DNA from: Candidatus Thorarchaeota archaeon
Lineage (GTDB): Archaea; Asgardarchaeota; Thorarchaeia; Thorarchaeales; Thorarchaeaceae
NCBI GenBank assembly: GCA_004376265.1
Contig: SOKL01000224.1
Coordinates: 1 to 34,294, forward strand
Direction: 5' to 3'
DNA length: 34,294 bases
In this document: positions 1 through 7,756 of the stretch, one piece after another
How the letters are laid out: every line of letters begins with the position of its first letter
How positions within the stretch are numbered: position 1 is the stretch's first letter
The notes under the pieces: generated by a model
The model's database searches: none
Seen by the model: the letters and a program-made list of their open reading frames with translations, nothing else
Told to the model about the DNA's origin: nothing
Program-made: the position numbers and the translations under genes

Positions 1-98
1 TTCCTCAGCAGTCACAAGTGACTACCGTCAGTTGCGCTTTTGCTCCAAGGCCACTCATTTCTCTACATTTATAGATAAAAAGATGGTTGAATGACACT

Positions 99-1115
99 CT
101 AGGTTGGTTCATCCTTAGGTTTCTTCTTCCAAAGTGAGGGATAACGACCCCGTTCCATTAGAACCCGTTCACTCTTGGCAACGATACCACTCTTTGCTTT
201 GACTATCCGGTCACTGGTATCGTTACTTGTTGCCACAGCAACTGCTTCCCCCTTCAGTGTCTTCAAGGCAACCATGTCGCCCTTCTTGATCTCACTGCTT
301 ATGCTGACGACACCACTTGCCGCAAGATTAGCCCCGTGACATATCGCATCCACTGCAGAATCGCGGATGTTTATGGATGGAAGATGACCCAAAGCAAACT
401 CGATAGGAAGCAAATACTTCCTGAGTTCAGTGTCGTCTCCATCCTCTTTCCAGAACACGAAAGCATCCTTCAGATCATGTAATGAACACATGTGCTCATC
501 TTCTCTGAATTTTCCTACACGGGTTCGTCGAAGTTCGCGCATATGCCCTCCGACACCAAGTGCTTCTCCAATATCAAAACAGAGTTTACGAATGTAGGTG
601 CCCGCTTGACAACCCACACGGAAGAGAACAAGACGTCCCTTTATCTCGAGTATTTCGTTATAGTATATCTCACGAATCCTGAGAACTCTCTTCACCGAGG
701 ATCGTAAAGGGGGTTTCTGGTACAGTTTCCCAACGAACTCATTTACCACCCTACGTATATCATCATCATCTGCTTTATGATGAAGTTCGAGAACACATAC
801 ATACTCCTTCCCTGCTGGTAACAGTGCTTGCATAGCCTTGGTAGCGTGTCCCACTCCTGTAGGCAAAATCCCTGTTACACTTGGGTCAAGAGTTCCACCA
901 TGTCCTACACGATCTACTTGGAGAATCTTTCTTACCCACGTAGCAACTTCATGACTTGTTGGTCCTGCATGTTTGTCGAGAACAATTACTCCACTCTCAA
1001 GTAGATATTCGATTGGAAGATTATCTAGGGATTTGAATCCATAATCCGGATTAGTGTTATCCACTGCCCTGATAATTAGTTCACGGGGCTTATCTGCAGG
1101 CAACATGCCCCTCAA
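99..1115 (-). CDS. cbf5: Cbf5/TruB-family tRNA pseudouridine synthase (H/ACA RNP catalytic subunit)
   Basis: ORF track; GxLDKHAGPTSHEV and HGGTLDPSVTGILPTGVGHATK catalytic motifs plus C-terminal PUA-like region; adjacent to L14e/Cmk as in many archaea. Confidence 0.97.
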   Translation of the reverse strand: MRGMLPADKPRELIIRAVDNTNPDYGFKSLDNLPIEYLLESGVIVLDKHAGPTSHEVATWVRKILQVDRVGHGGTLDPSVTGILPTGVGHATKAMQALLPAGKEYVCVLELHHKADDDDIRRVVNEFVGKLYQKPPLRSSVKRVLRIREIYYNEILEIKGRLVLFRVGCQAGTYIRKLCFDIGEALGVGGHMRELRRTRVGKFREDEHMCSLHDLKDAFVFWKEDGDDTELRKYLLPIEFALGHLPSINIRDSAVDAICHGANLAASGVVSISSEIKKGDMVALKTLKGEAVAVATSNDTSDRIVKAKSGIVAKSERVLMERGRYPSLWKKKPKDEPT

Positions 1116-1143
1116 TGATTAACACTCCTAAAGATCAATTCGT

Positions 1144-1425
1144 CTAGATGTTAAGCCTAATCTTTGTCCTGAACTTGTCAGTCAGACCAGCTTCTTCAAT
1201 AGCTTTCTCAATAGCCTCATCATCGGCATCAGCCGCAATCGTGAGTATTGTTTCAAGTGGCTCCAAGTGTCTGATATTGCAGTTACGACGCTTGACTCCG
1301 CTCAACTGCCTTGGTCCAGTCACCAAAACATAGCTCTCATCTTTCTTTTCAATTACAACACAAAGACTTCCGGCTTCGCGGCCCATCGTCTTCACACAGA
1401 TTCTTCCTTGTTCGTAGAGACTCAT
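1144..1425 (-). CDS. rpl14e: 50S ribosomal protein L14e
   Basis: GRICVKTMGREAGSLCVVIEKKDESYVLVTGPRQLSGVKRRNCNIRHLEP is L14e-like; ATG at 1425 preferred over the track TTG at 1431. Confidence 0.93.
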   Translation of the reverse strand: MSLYEQGRICVKTMGREAGSLCVVIEKKDESYVLVTGPRQLSGVKRRNCNIRHLEPLETILTIAADADDEAIEKAIEEAGLTDKFRTKIRLNI

Positions 1426-1555
1426 CTTCAATACACCTCGCCTTGTCCTTGGTCTGCATCCGAGTCACCTCGTAGCATCATTCCATCGGACCGGGAGAAT
1501 ATGGTGCCGTCACGCGATAGCAATATGAGCGTTACGCTTGGTACTATAAGACCAG

Positions 1556-2101
1556 TTACTTACCTATATTCGCAAAAAACGCCTCAATGGCGGCAATGAC
1601 GATAGCGTTTACTCCATCTAGATCATATTTGTCAGTGTTAATGATTAAATCGTATGTCGAGTGGTCTGAAACGTCAACTCCATAGTATTCGAAGTATCTC
1701 GCTTTCTCGCTCCCCTCTCGAGTTATGGTTTCCCTTCTTGCATACTCAAAATCTGTACCATCTCGTTCTGAGATTCGTTTGATTCGTGTCTCAACTGGTG
1801 CGATTAGAAGAATCTTCAGATCTGCATTATCTCCCGCCATCCATGCTGCCAATTGACCGTCAATTACAGCATCCCCCTTATCAGCTTCGGTTTTCAACCG
1901 GTCATCAATCAGTCTATCAATCTCTTCATTACCCTCTGCAACTCTGCTAAATTCCTCTAAAGTGAGATCTCTTTCCTTAGCGAGCTGACGAAAAGCGACT
2001 CCTGCAGATATCCTTCTCAAGTTAAACTTCTTAGCAATCGCGTCAGATACGGAACTCTTGCCAGTACCGTGAAGACCTCCCACGGTGATGACGCGTTTCA
2101 T
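1556..2101 (-). CDS. cmk: Cytidylate kinase (archaeal Cmk)
   Basis: MKRVITVGGLHGTGKSSVSDAIAKKF P-loop; AGVAFRQLAKER and VIDGQLAAWMA motifs; start moved from the track ORF (2134) to ATG 2101, which removes the overlap with L34e. Confidence 0.93.
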   Translation of the reverse strand: MKRVITVGGLHGTGKSSVSDAIAKKFNLRRISAGVAFRQLAKERDLTLEEFSRVAEGNEEIDRLIDDRLKTEADKGDAVIDGQLAAWMAGDNADLKILLIAPVETRIKRISERDGTDFEYARRETITREGSEKARYFEYYGVDVSDHSTYDLIINTDKYDLDGVNAIVIAAIEAFFANIGK

Positions 2102-2105
2102 TATT

Positions 2106-2369
2106 CTACTCTCGTGCTGCTTTGATGATTCCACGACGCAGTGCTTGTGAGGATATTACACCGCCATAAGGACGGTTAGGACGTTTAGCTGAAAGGCTTG
2201 CTCCTCTCCGGCGTCCATGCTTTGCACGTCTGGATAAGTGCAGTTTTCCACCGGTAATAGCGCAGGTTCCTCCTGATTTGTAGAACTTCTGTCTGTGAAT
2301 GACTAGTTTTCCACCTGGAGTCTTCACCTTGCGATTTGCTCGTGACCGAGTAAGCATGCCTGGTCGCAT
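2106..2369 (-). CDS. rpl34e: 50S ribosomal protein L34e (Zn-ribbon Cys largely lost)
   Basis: MLTRSRANRKVKTPGGKLVIHRQK...KRPNRPYGGVISSQALRRGIIKAARE matches L34e layout. Confidence 0.9.
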   Translation of the reverse strand: MRPGMLTRSRANRKVKTPGGKLVIHRQKFYKSGGTCAITGGKLHLSRRAKHGRRRGASLSAKRPNRPYGGVISSQALRRGIIKAARE

Positions 2370-2407
2370 TTTATGACACCTGTCTTTCTCTCTGGGGACC
2401 GTCTAGA

Positions 2408-2425
2408 CTTTGCTTTTAAGCAAAG
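2408..2425. promoter_or_regulatory. 18-bp palindrome CTTTGCTTTTAAGCAAAG upstream of L34e; possible promoter/operator
   Basis: 8-bp perfect arms with a 2-nt centre; contains TTAAAA (TATA-like) on the minus strand about 40 bp upstream of the L34e ATG. Confidence 0.4.
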
Positions 2426-2594
2426 CGGTGTCGACGGAAAACTTGGTCCTAATCTATTGCAAAGTCAGGTGGATACATTGTGAAGTAGCCAATGATGATT
2501 GCAAGAATCACACCGCCTGGTATCAGACCCCGTCCCGTGGTCTTTCCTACCCTCACACCCACAAACAGCATTATTGTTCCTATTGAAATCACAA
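2413..2594 (-). repeat. Direct repeat copy 1 (~182 bp), duplicate of 3711..3892
   Basis: Hand alignment at constant offset 1298 with no indels and about 22 mismatches; 38-nt perfect block AAGCAAAGCGGTGTCGACGGAAAACTTGGTCCTAATCT. Confidence 0.9.
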
Positions 2595-2610
2595 TTTTCT
2601 CATAGTGCAA
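2453..2610 (-). pseudogene. 5'-truncated copy of the 84-aa membrane protein gene at 3747..4001
   Basis: Minus-strand frame reads ..IVISIGTIMLFVGVRVGKTTGRGLIPGGVILAIIIGYFTMYPPDFAID*, homologous to the C-terminal half of the 84-aa protein; N-terminal TM segment missing; 5' limit approximate. Confidence 0.75.
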
Positions 2611-2662
2611 AAGACTTGTTAGTCAGTTCCTAGGAATTTAGACGCGTCATATTGGAACATTA

Positions 2663-3601
2663 ATGAGCCATGTCAAAACACCTCAGGAAGCTTGCATTAA
2701 GTTGGAGAATGAAAAGACAGGGATAAATCCAGAACAAGAAACCAAGGTTGCTGTAGAAACTAACATCAGCCCTACAACAAAAGGAGGACTCCTGATAATC
2801 CTCATTGCGTGCAGTTTTCTTGTCCTTGTTGTGGGTGGATACAATAATTTTCTACCTGCTGACATGACACTCCTCGTTAGAGTAAGTGTAGTATTCGTTC
2901 TTCTTCTACCAACTATCTTTCTCTACAAATCAGAAGGAAGATGGAAAGAGTACTGGAAGTTATCATTCTCATTTCTGATTGTGTCAATTGGACTAGTAGT
3001 GGCTTGGTTAGTCGGAACACTGTACGCACTTTTCCCAGGTCTCTCACCAAGCACTGTAGAAGGTGTAGCAGTATTAAAGGTCGTAGAAGTCCTCCCCATT
3101 GTCTTAACTATTCTTGTGGGCATGTGGTTGGTTGAGAAGGATTTTGCTCCAATCTTTTTACGCGGAGGTAACATCAAAAAGAGTTTCAAACTCGGTCTCC
3201 TCGTTTCTCCTGCTGCACTGTTACTTGTTATTCCTCTTGGTTTTCTAGGTCTCACCGTTAGCTTAGGGGTTGCAGTTTCATGGATGCCTTGGTTGTGTCT
3301 CTTCGCAATCAGCAATGCGTTCTACGAGGAACTTATGATCAGGGGTCTATTCCTTAGGAAATACGACTCTCTATTTGGTCCAAGACAGTCTCTGCTTCTG
3401 ACATCTTTCATTTTCGCAATGCTACACATCTCAATAATTGGACTTGCTGATTTAGTTACTTTCTCACTCTACTTTGGACTCAGCTTTATGCTGGGAGTGC
3501 TGTGGGCATATGTGATTCAGAAATCGGACAACATCTGGGGTGCAGTGCTTGCTCACACAATTGCTGACATCTTATTCGTACTCACAGTGTTTGGAGTATA
3601 A
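2663..3601 (+). CDS. CPBP/CAAX-family intramembrane metalloprotease
   Basis: NAFYEELMIRGLFL (EExxxR), FIFAMLH and AVLAHTIADILF motifs in a multi-TM protein. Confidence 0.88.
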   Translation: MSHVKTPQEACIKLENEKTGINPEQETKVAVETNISPTTKGGLLIILIACSFLVLVVGGYNNFLPADMTLLVRVSVVFVLLLPTIFLYKSEGRWKEYWKLSFSFLIVSIGLVVAWLVGTLYALFPGLSPSTVEGVAVLKVVEVLPIVLTILVGMWLVEKDFAPIFLRGGNIKKSFKLGLLVSPAALLLVIPLGFLGLTVSLGVAVSWMPWLCLFAISNAFYEELMIRGLFLRKYDSLFGPRQSLLLTSFIFAMLHISIIGLADLVTFSLYFGLSFMLGVLWAYVIQKSDNIWGAVLAHTIADILFVLTVFGV

Positions 3602-3672
3602 GCACGAGACAGAATGTTGCACTTAATCTGTAGAATCCCTGGTCATCTCTTGAATACGAATAGCGGGCTAAC

Positions 3673-3709
3673 GTTTAGTCTGTAAGCACCTGACTTCTCA
3701 TAATTCACT
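3673..3709 (-). pseudogene. 37-nt remnant resembling the 3' end of the DUF106 gene (compare 7179..7215)
   Basis: GTTTAGTCTGTAAGCACCTGACTTCTCATAATTCACT vs GTTTAGCTTGTAAGCACTTGAGTTCCCATTATTCGCT, about 30/37 identical; reads IMRSQVLTD* vs IMGTQVLTS*. Confidence 0.55.
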
Positions 3710-3710
3710 C

Positions 3711-3892
3711 CTTTCAAGCAAAGCGGTGTCGACGGAAAACTTGGTCCTAATCTACGTTGAAGGCAGGTGGATATAATGTGAAGTAGGCAATGATGATTGC
3801 AAGAATCACACCCCCTAGAATCAGATCTCGTCCTGTGGTCTTTCCTACCCTCACACCCACAAACAGCATGATTGCTCCTATCAGTATCACAA
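3711..3892 (-). repeat. Direct repeat copy 2 (~182 bp), duplicate of 2413..2594
   Basis: See copy 1. Confidence 0.9.
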
Positions 3893-4001
3893 GGAATGAT
3901 GATGCTCTTCCTATGAACAACAAGAAGCCCCAGATCTCTTCAAAGTAGCCACCAATCAATCTAGCAAACTCTGTCAAGGGGCTCAATAATTGCAGTATCA
4001 T
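3747..4001 (-). CDS. Small (84 aa) membrane protein, unknown function
   Basis: Hydrophobic segments WGFLLFIGRASSFLVILIGAIMLFVG and LILGGVILAIIIAYFTLYPP; conservation of the frame in the duplicated copy supports coding. Confidence 0.7.
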   Translation of the reverse strand: MILQLLSPLTEFARLIGGYFEEIWGFLLFIGRASSFLVILIGAIMLFVGVRVGKTTGRDLILGGVILAIIIAYFTLYPPAFNVD

Positions 4002-4169
4002 TACTTATCAGACATGCGTCGTGAAGCCCATCCGGCAGACTTTGCAGTATCAAATGCCTCCTTGGTGATAACTGCGAGGCCATCATCCACGGGTCACTGT
4101 CTGCCCTTGATCCACAGGCACACATTCCTTCCTCCTGAATCCGTGAAGTAAAGGACCTTCATTAACATG

Positions 4170-4236
4170 AGTTGCATAAAATAGGTTAATTTATATTCTC
4201 ACACGTATAATAGTTGCATGAAATTGGTTAACTTAC
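4170..4236 (+). promoter_or_regulatory. Pair of 25-bp direct repeats (4170..4194, 4212..4236) upstream of and overlapping the annotated HTH gene start; candidate operator
   Basis: AGTTGCATAAAATAGGTTAATTTAT and AGTTGCATGAAATTGGTTAACTTAC, about 21/25 identical, 42-bp spacing. Confidence 0.55.
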
Positions 4237-4718
4237 TACGATGTGGTTTCACAATGTTCTCGCATTTCCGTTATCCTACAAAACAGCAAAGTCTCATCTG
4301 GTTAAAGAGAAGGAGAAATGTTCCTCCCTCAGTAATTGCAAAAGAGCTGAAAGTATCGCGCCCATTTGTTAGCCAGGCCCAAAAGATTGCAGAGGGTCGA
4401 ATCAAGAAGCTACTACTTACTGCAGCTCAGATGAATAGGATTTCTGTTGAAAATATAAATCCTGAATTTGGTTTTGCAATAGGATACAACCCTGCAACTG
4501 ATGCGAAGACGTACATTACCTATTCCCCTGAATTTAGGGTACAGGTTTGGTTTGATCATGAAGGTAATTGTAACAAATGCGAGTTGCACTCTGAGTGTGA
4601 TAGGATTCTCCGAGGACTAGCTGTAGAATGGGGATTCTCTATTCCTAAAGAGATGGACCCAACACAGGTAGCTAAAACTCTGTTCAATAAAATCAAGGGG
4701 GCGCTTGGATGGGAGTAG
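4218..4718 (+). CDS. HTH DNA-binding protein with a C-terminal Cys cluster
   Basis: PPSVIAKELKVSRPFVSQAQKIAEGRIKKLL helix-turn-helix; CNKCELHSEC; alternative ATG at 4254 (MFSHFRYPTKQQ) is plausible. Confidence 0.75.
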   Translation: MKLVNLLRCGFTMFSHFRYPTKQQSLIWLKRRRNVPPSVIAKELKVSRPFVSQAQKIAEGRIKKLLLTAAQMNRISVENINPEFGFAIGYNPATDAKTYITYSPEFRVQVWFDHEGNCNKCELHSECDRILRGLAVEWGFSIPKEMDPTQVAKTLFNKIKGALGWE

Positions 4719-6691
4719 AGAAACCGAAAAGCAAGCTTTCTGCATTTATCACAAGGGCATGTCGTTTACCAAAAGAGGTTGCTGGTAGAGTTGGTAATCT
4801 ATCAGATACGATGGCAAAAGAACGACTCAAAGCAATCCAATCACAAAACAATATTCCCTACAAGTATCTGACTGCTGCAATCCTTATCTTACTCTACCTA
4901 CCATGGATGATTTCACTCACTTGCGTTATTCCTCCACAGATTGAAGTGGTATTCGGAAGTGAAGTGGATTCTGAATCTTACAGTAATATTATCTCTACTT
5001 CCGAAGTAGGTGTTACTCATGCTGTACTTCTGAATACAACTCCTTTCTCCTTCAATGGTGACTGGGAGTTGGATCCTAATCGGTATTGGAATCAGTACGA
5101 TTTCTACAGCTATGGGTGGAATGATTCAGATGGCTACCATTTTACATCTTCACCTTCTGATTACGCCGACATTATCGTAATAGAACGCACAATGCAAATT
5201 CCAATCGCAAATTATTCTGAACTTACAGTTTCAGCTGTGTTCGAAGGTGTTTCAGGGTCCGCAGGAATTTTCTTTGAAGTCTTTGCTGACGATGCTCGAG
5301 CTGTTCAAGAAGATCTATTTCTACCCGGTAACATCACAACGGTGAATGTAACAGCGCCACTCTCTATTGCAAAACTTACAAGTGACTCTTGGCTTTGTAC
5401 GATTGTTTACCGCTTACAAATTTGGGTGACTGAAGAGTCCCACGTTAAGTTGCGAGGTATTATAATTAATGCTGAATTCACGGGAAAGATGAGCCTGGTT
5501 CAACTTGATTTCAAGAGTACCGATAATACCAGTTTCTATGAGAATCCATACATGAAATTTGCTAAGTATGCTCCCAGACTTGCGATAATTCAGAATAATG
5601 ATTATATTTCTCAAAGCACCTATTTTCCAAATCGTGTAGACGATGAGATTTATCTTCCTCCAGGAACATACGAGGGCGTCGCATATTGGAATCTTGCCAC
5701 TCAAGATCCACCTGATCCTTACAATTCATCCACGTGGGTTCCCAATGTCAATTTCGTAGTAACTGAAGATATTGTTATGGAGGTTGATGTTGGACTCTTT
5801 GCCAAACGGATCGATTTTGATGTTTCACCCTCAGTGCTTCTTCGGGGTTTATCACTCCGTTTTGTAGACGATTTCCAATATAGTGAGTCCACAGAGATTT
5901 CAGGATCAACTGTATATTCCCAAATTCCTGACTATCTCTATATCCCGGGTGAGATTGAATCTCTCTCCATTTGGCTATCTACATGGTCTTATTTGGACCC
6001 CCAAGGTGGATATGGTTGGGTACCTTTTGAACAATTTCGGATTGAAGAGGACATCACTATTGGTTCGAACAACAGATCAAGGAATCTTCAATTTAGCGTC
6101 ACCCTTCCATACACCACAATAGGTGGAGTCCTTTTTGGATTAGGTGAGTTTGTAATTCTTACCGTTATTCTGTTGCTAGTGGTTGGTTTTCTCATATCAT
6201 TACGGAGAACACTTCGATACTCCGATATACGTCATAGACTATCAGATTCTAGGATACTACCGTTAATCATGCTAAGTGCTGGTGTCTTTCTACCTTGGAG
6301 TATACAGCTTGCACAAACAACTAATTCAGGTTACGATGGAGTTTCTTGGTTTTCGTGGTTTTCGATGCCATTCATGATCAGGTGGAGTGACAGCACTGCG
6401 ATACAGATGCTATTATCCACTCCTGACTGGTGGTATGCTTCACTGTCCTTCACAATGTTTCTCTTCATCCCTCTATGTTATGGATATCTCTCATTGGTAT
6501 CTATTGAAAGTGATAAGTTCAACAAGACCTTTGCTTTAGCCCTATTATTACCCTATCTTGTTGTGTTAGCTTATTTCAATCAGCCAGCATTAAATCTAGG
6601 TACTATATCACTTGGTCCAATAGTTGCTATGGCAGCATTACCAGTGTGGTTGTTGACATTGGGTTTGCGAAAACTTGGAATTACTACGTAA
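4709..6691 (+). CDS. Large multi-pass membrane protein with ~430-aa predicted extracellular domain, unknown function
   Basis: One N-terminal TM, long polar beta/Asn-rich region with N-x-S/T sequons, then several C-terminal TMs; start overlaps the HTH stop (4709..4718), suggesting coupling. Confidence 0.8.
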   Translation: MGVEKPKSKLSAFITRACRLPKEVAGRVGNLSDTMAKERLKAIQSQNNIPYKYLTAAILILLYLPWMISLTCVIPPQIEVVFGSEVDSESYSNIISTSEVGVTHAVLLNTTPFSFNGDWELDPNRYWNQYDFYSYGWNDSDGYHFTSSPSDYADIIVIERTMQIPIANYSELTVSAVFEGVSGSAGIFFEVFADDARAVQEDLFLPGNITTVNVTAPLSIAKLTSDSWLCTIVYRLQIWVTEESHVKLRGIIINAEFTGKMSLVQLDFKSTDNTSFYENPYMKFAKYAPRLAIIQNNDYISQSTYFPNRVDDEIYLPPGTYEGVAYWNLATQDPPDPYNSSTWVPNVNFVVTEDIVMEVDVGLFAKRIDFDVSPSVLLRGLSLRFVDDFQYSESTEISGSTVYSQIPDYLYIPGEIESLSIWLSTWSYLDPQGGYGWVPFEQFRIEEDITIGSNNRSRNLQFSVTLPYTTIGGVLFGLGEFVILTVILLLVVGFLISLRRTLRYSDIRHRLSDSRILPLIMLSAGVFLPWSIQLAQTTNSGYDGVSWFSWFSMPFMIRWSDSTAIQMLLSTPDWWYASLSFTMFLFIPLCYGYLSLVSIESDKFNKTFALALLLPYLVVLAYFNQPALNLGTISLGPIVAMAALPVWLLTLGLRKLGITT

Positions 6692-6721
6692 AACTAGTGG
6701 CATCTGTCGAGGAGCCGCACG

Positions 6722-6847
6722 TCATATCATCAAGGGAGTCAGTAAGCCCATGAGAAACACCAATCCAGTGGGAATCGAAATCATCCAGAACCCAATAGGA
6801 TCTATCACCCATATTGGTTCTCCAAACCCTAGACTTGGATAAAGCAC
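6722..6847 (-). pseudogene. Fragment of a membrane-protein-like reading frame
   Basis: GTG-start frame VLYPSLGFGEPIWVIDPIGFWMISIPTGLVFLMGLLTPLMI*; hydrophobic and protein-like but only 41 codons. Confidence 0.3.
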
Positions 6848-6963
6848 ATTTCATGGATGTAAAACTCAACAAGGCCAAGTGATACTAAATCCTGTTTTGA
6901 ATAAACCGAAGAAAAAAGAGGACTCGCGGACTGACTGAACCGCGTTCCCGCATCGATGTGTGA

Positions 6964-7095
6964 CTTCTCGATGGTCGTTATCACGATGAAATCAGTGTCC
7001 TTCTTAATGGATGGTACTCAACAAGTGTGACTGAAAGTAATAGAGTCTACGTGTCAGATGAAGAGTTGGAAACTCCTCGTATTCTCTCATTATAA
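6964..7095 (+). pseudogene. Fragment of a decayed ORF
   Basis: Open frame between stops: LLDGRYHDEISVLLNGWYSTSVTESNRVYVSDEELETPRILSL*; no convincing start. Confidence 0.25.
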
Positions 7096-7180
7096 CACGA
7101 TACGTTTGGCATCTCTAATATAGGATAGGGGTGGATGATTATCTGATTAGGAACGTATTGCTCCCTGAGTCAGTGGCTGT

Positions 7181-7750
7181 TTAGCTTGTAAGCACTTGAG
7201 TTCCCATTATTCGCTGAAGAATACTGCTCAAACCTAAACCAACTATGAAATAAAATCCGTAGAAGCTAAGACCAAACCCTGCTGCAGTGGGAGCACCAAG
7301 CATTCCGACTAGGAAAGGTAGGACTTTCTGGATATTGAATGGGAGAATAACAACTATGTCGTCAACTGCTATGCCGTCAAGTCCCACCGTGCTGTAGAAT
7401 CCTCTCAGGAACGAGAATATGAAGATGAATGGTATGAAGAATAGCAATGATGGTTTACATCTTGCCCCCATCATTGATCTCTGAATGCGATCGATGTACG
7501 CCTTTCTTTTCTTGAGTTTCTTGAGGAGCTTCTCGTTCTGTGTTTTCTTTGCTTCCTGCTCCATTTCTTTGAACCTTTTAATTTCCGCTTGTTGTTTGTT
7601 CAGTCGTCGCATATCCGTGAAACGTTTCATAGCGAGGTTACTCATTGTTGAAATACTCAGCGAAACCATCAGAATAAAAATACCCGCCATAGGGGGTTCC
7701 TTGAAGGTGAGAGTGAGCCATATCATTATGTCGCCAAATATATCCTGCAT
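7181..7750 (-). CDS. DUF106/EMC3-type (YidC/Get1-like) membrane protein
   Basis: N-terminal TM, coiled-coil KRFKEMEQEAKKTQNEKLLKKLKKRK, C-terminal TMs; next to Adk/SecY as usual in archaea. Confidence 0.88.
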   Translation of the reverse strand: MQDIFGDIMIWLTLTFKEPPMAGIFILMVSLSISTMSNLAMKRFTDMRRLNKQQAEIKRFKEMEQEAKKTQNEKLLKKLKKRKAYIDRIQRSMMGARCKPSLLFFIPFIFIFSFLRGFYSTVGLDGIAVDDIVVILPFNIQKVLPFLVGMLGAPTAAGFGLSFYGFYFIVGLGLSSILQRIMGTQVLTS

Positions 7751-7756
7751 GTCAAT

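Noticed and set aside
1-98. Region downstream of cbf5
   Set aside because: No tRNA, CDS or clear terminator could be recognised at the window edge.
1428-1555. Possible C/D-box sRNA or 16-aa ORF (MLRGDSDADQGQGEVY) upstream of L14e
   Set aside because: ATGATGC resembles a C box but no matching D box (CTGA) was seen; the ORF is too short to support.
6684-6878. 64-aa minus-strand ORF in the ORF track
   Set aside because: A different frame of the same DNA reads more like a hydrophobic protein fragment; neither is a convincing intact gene.
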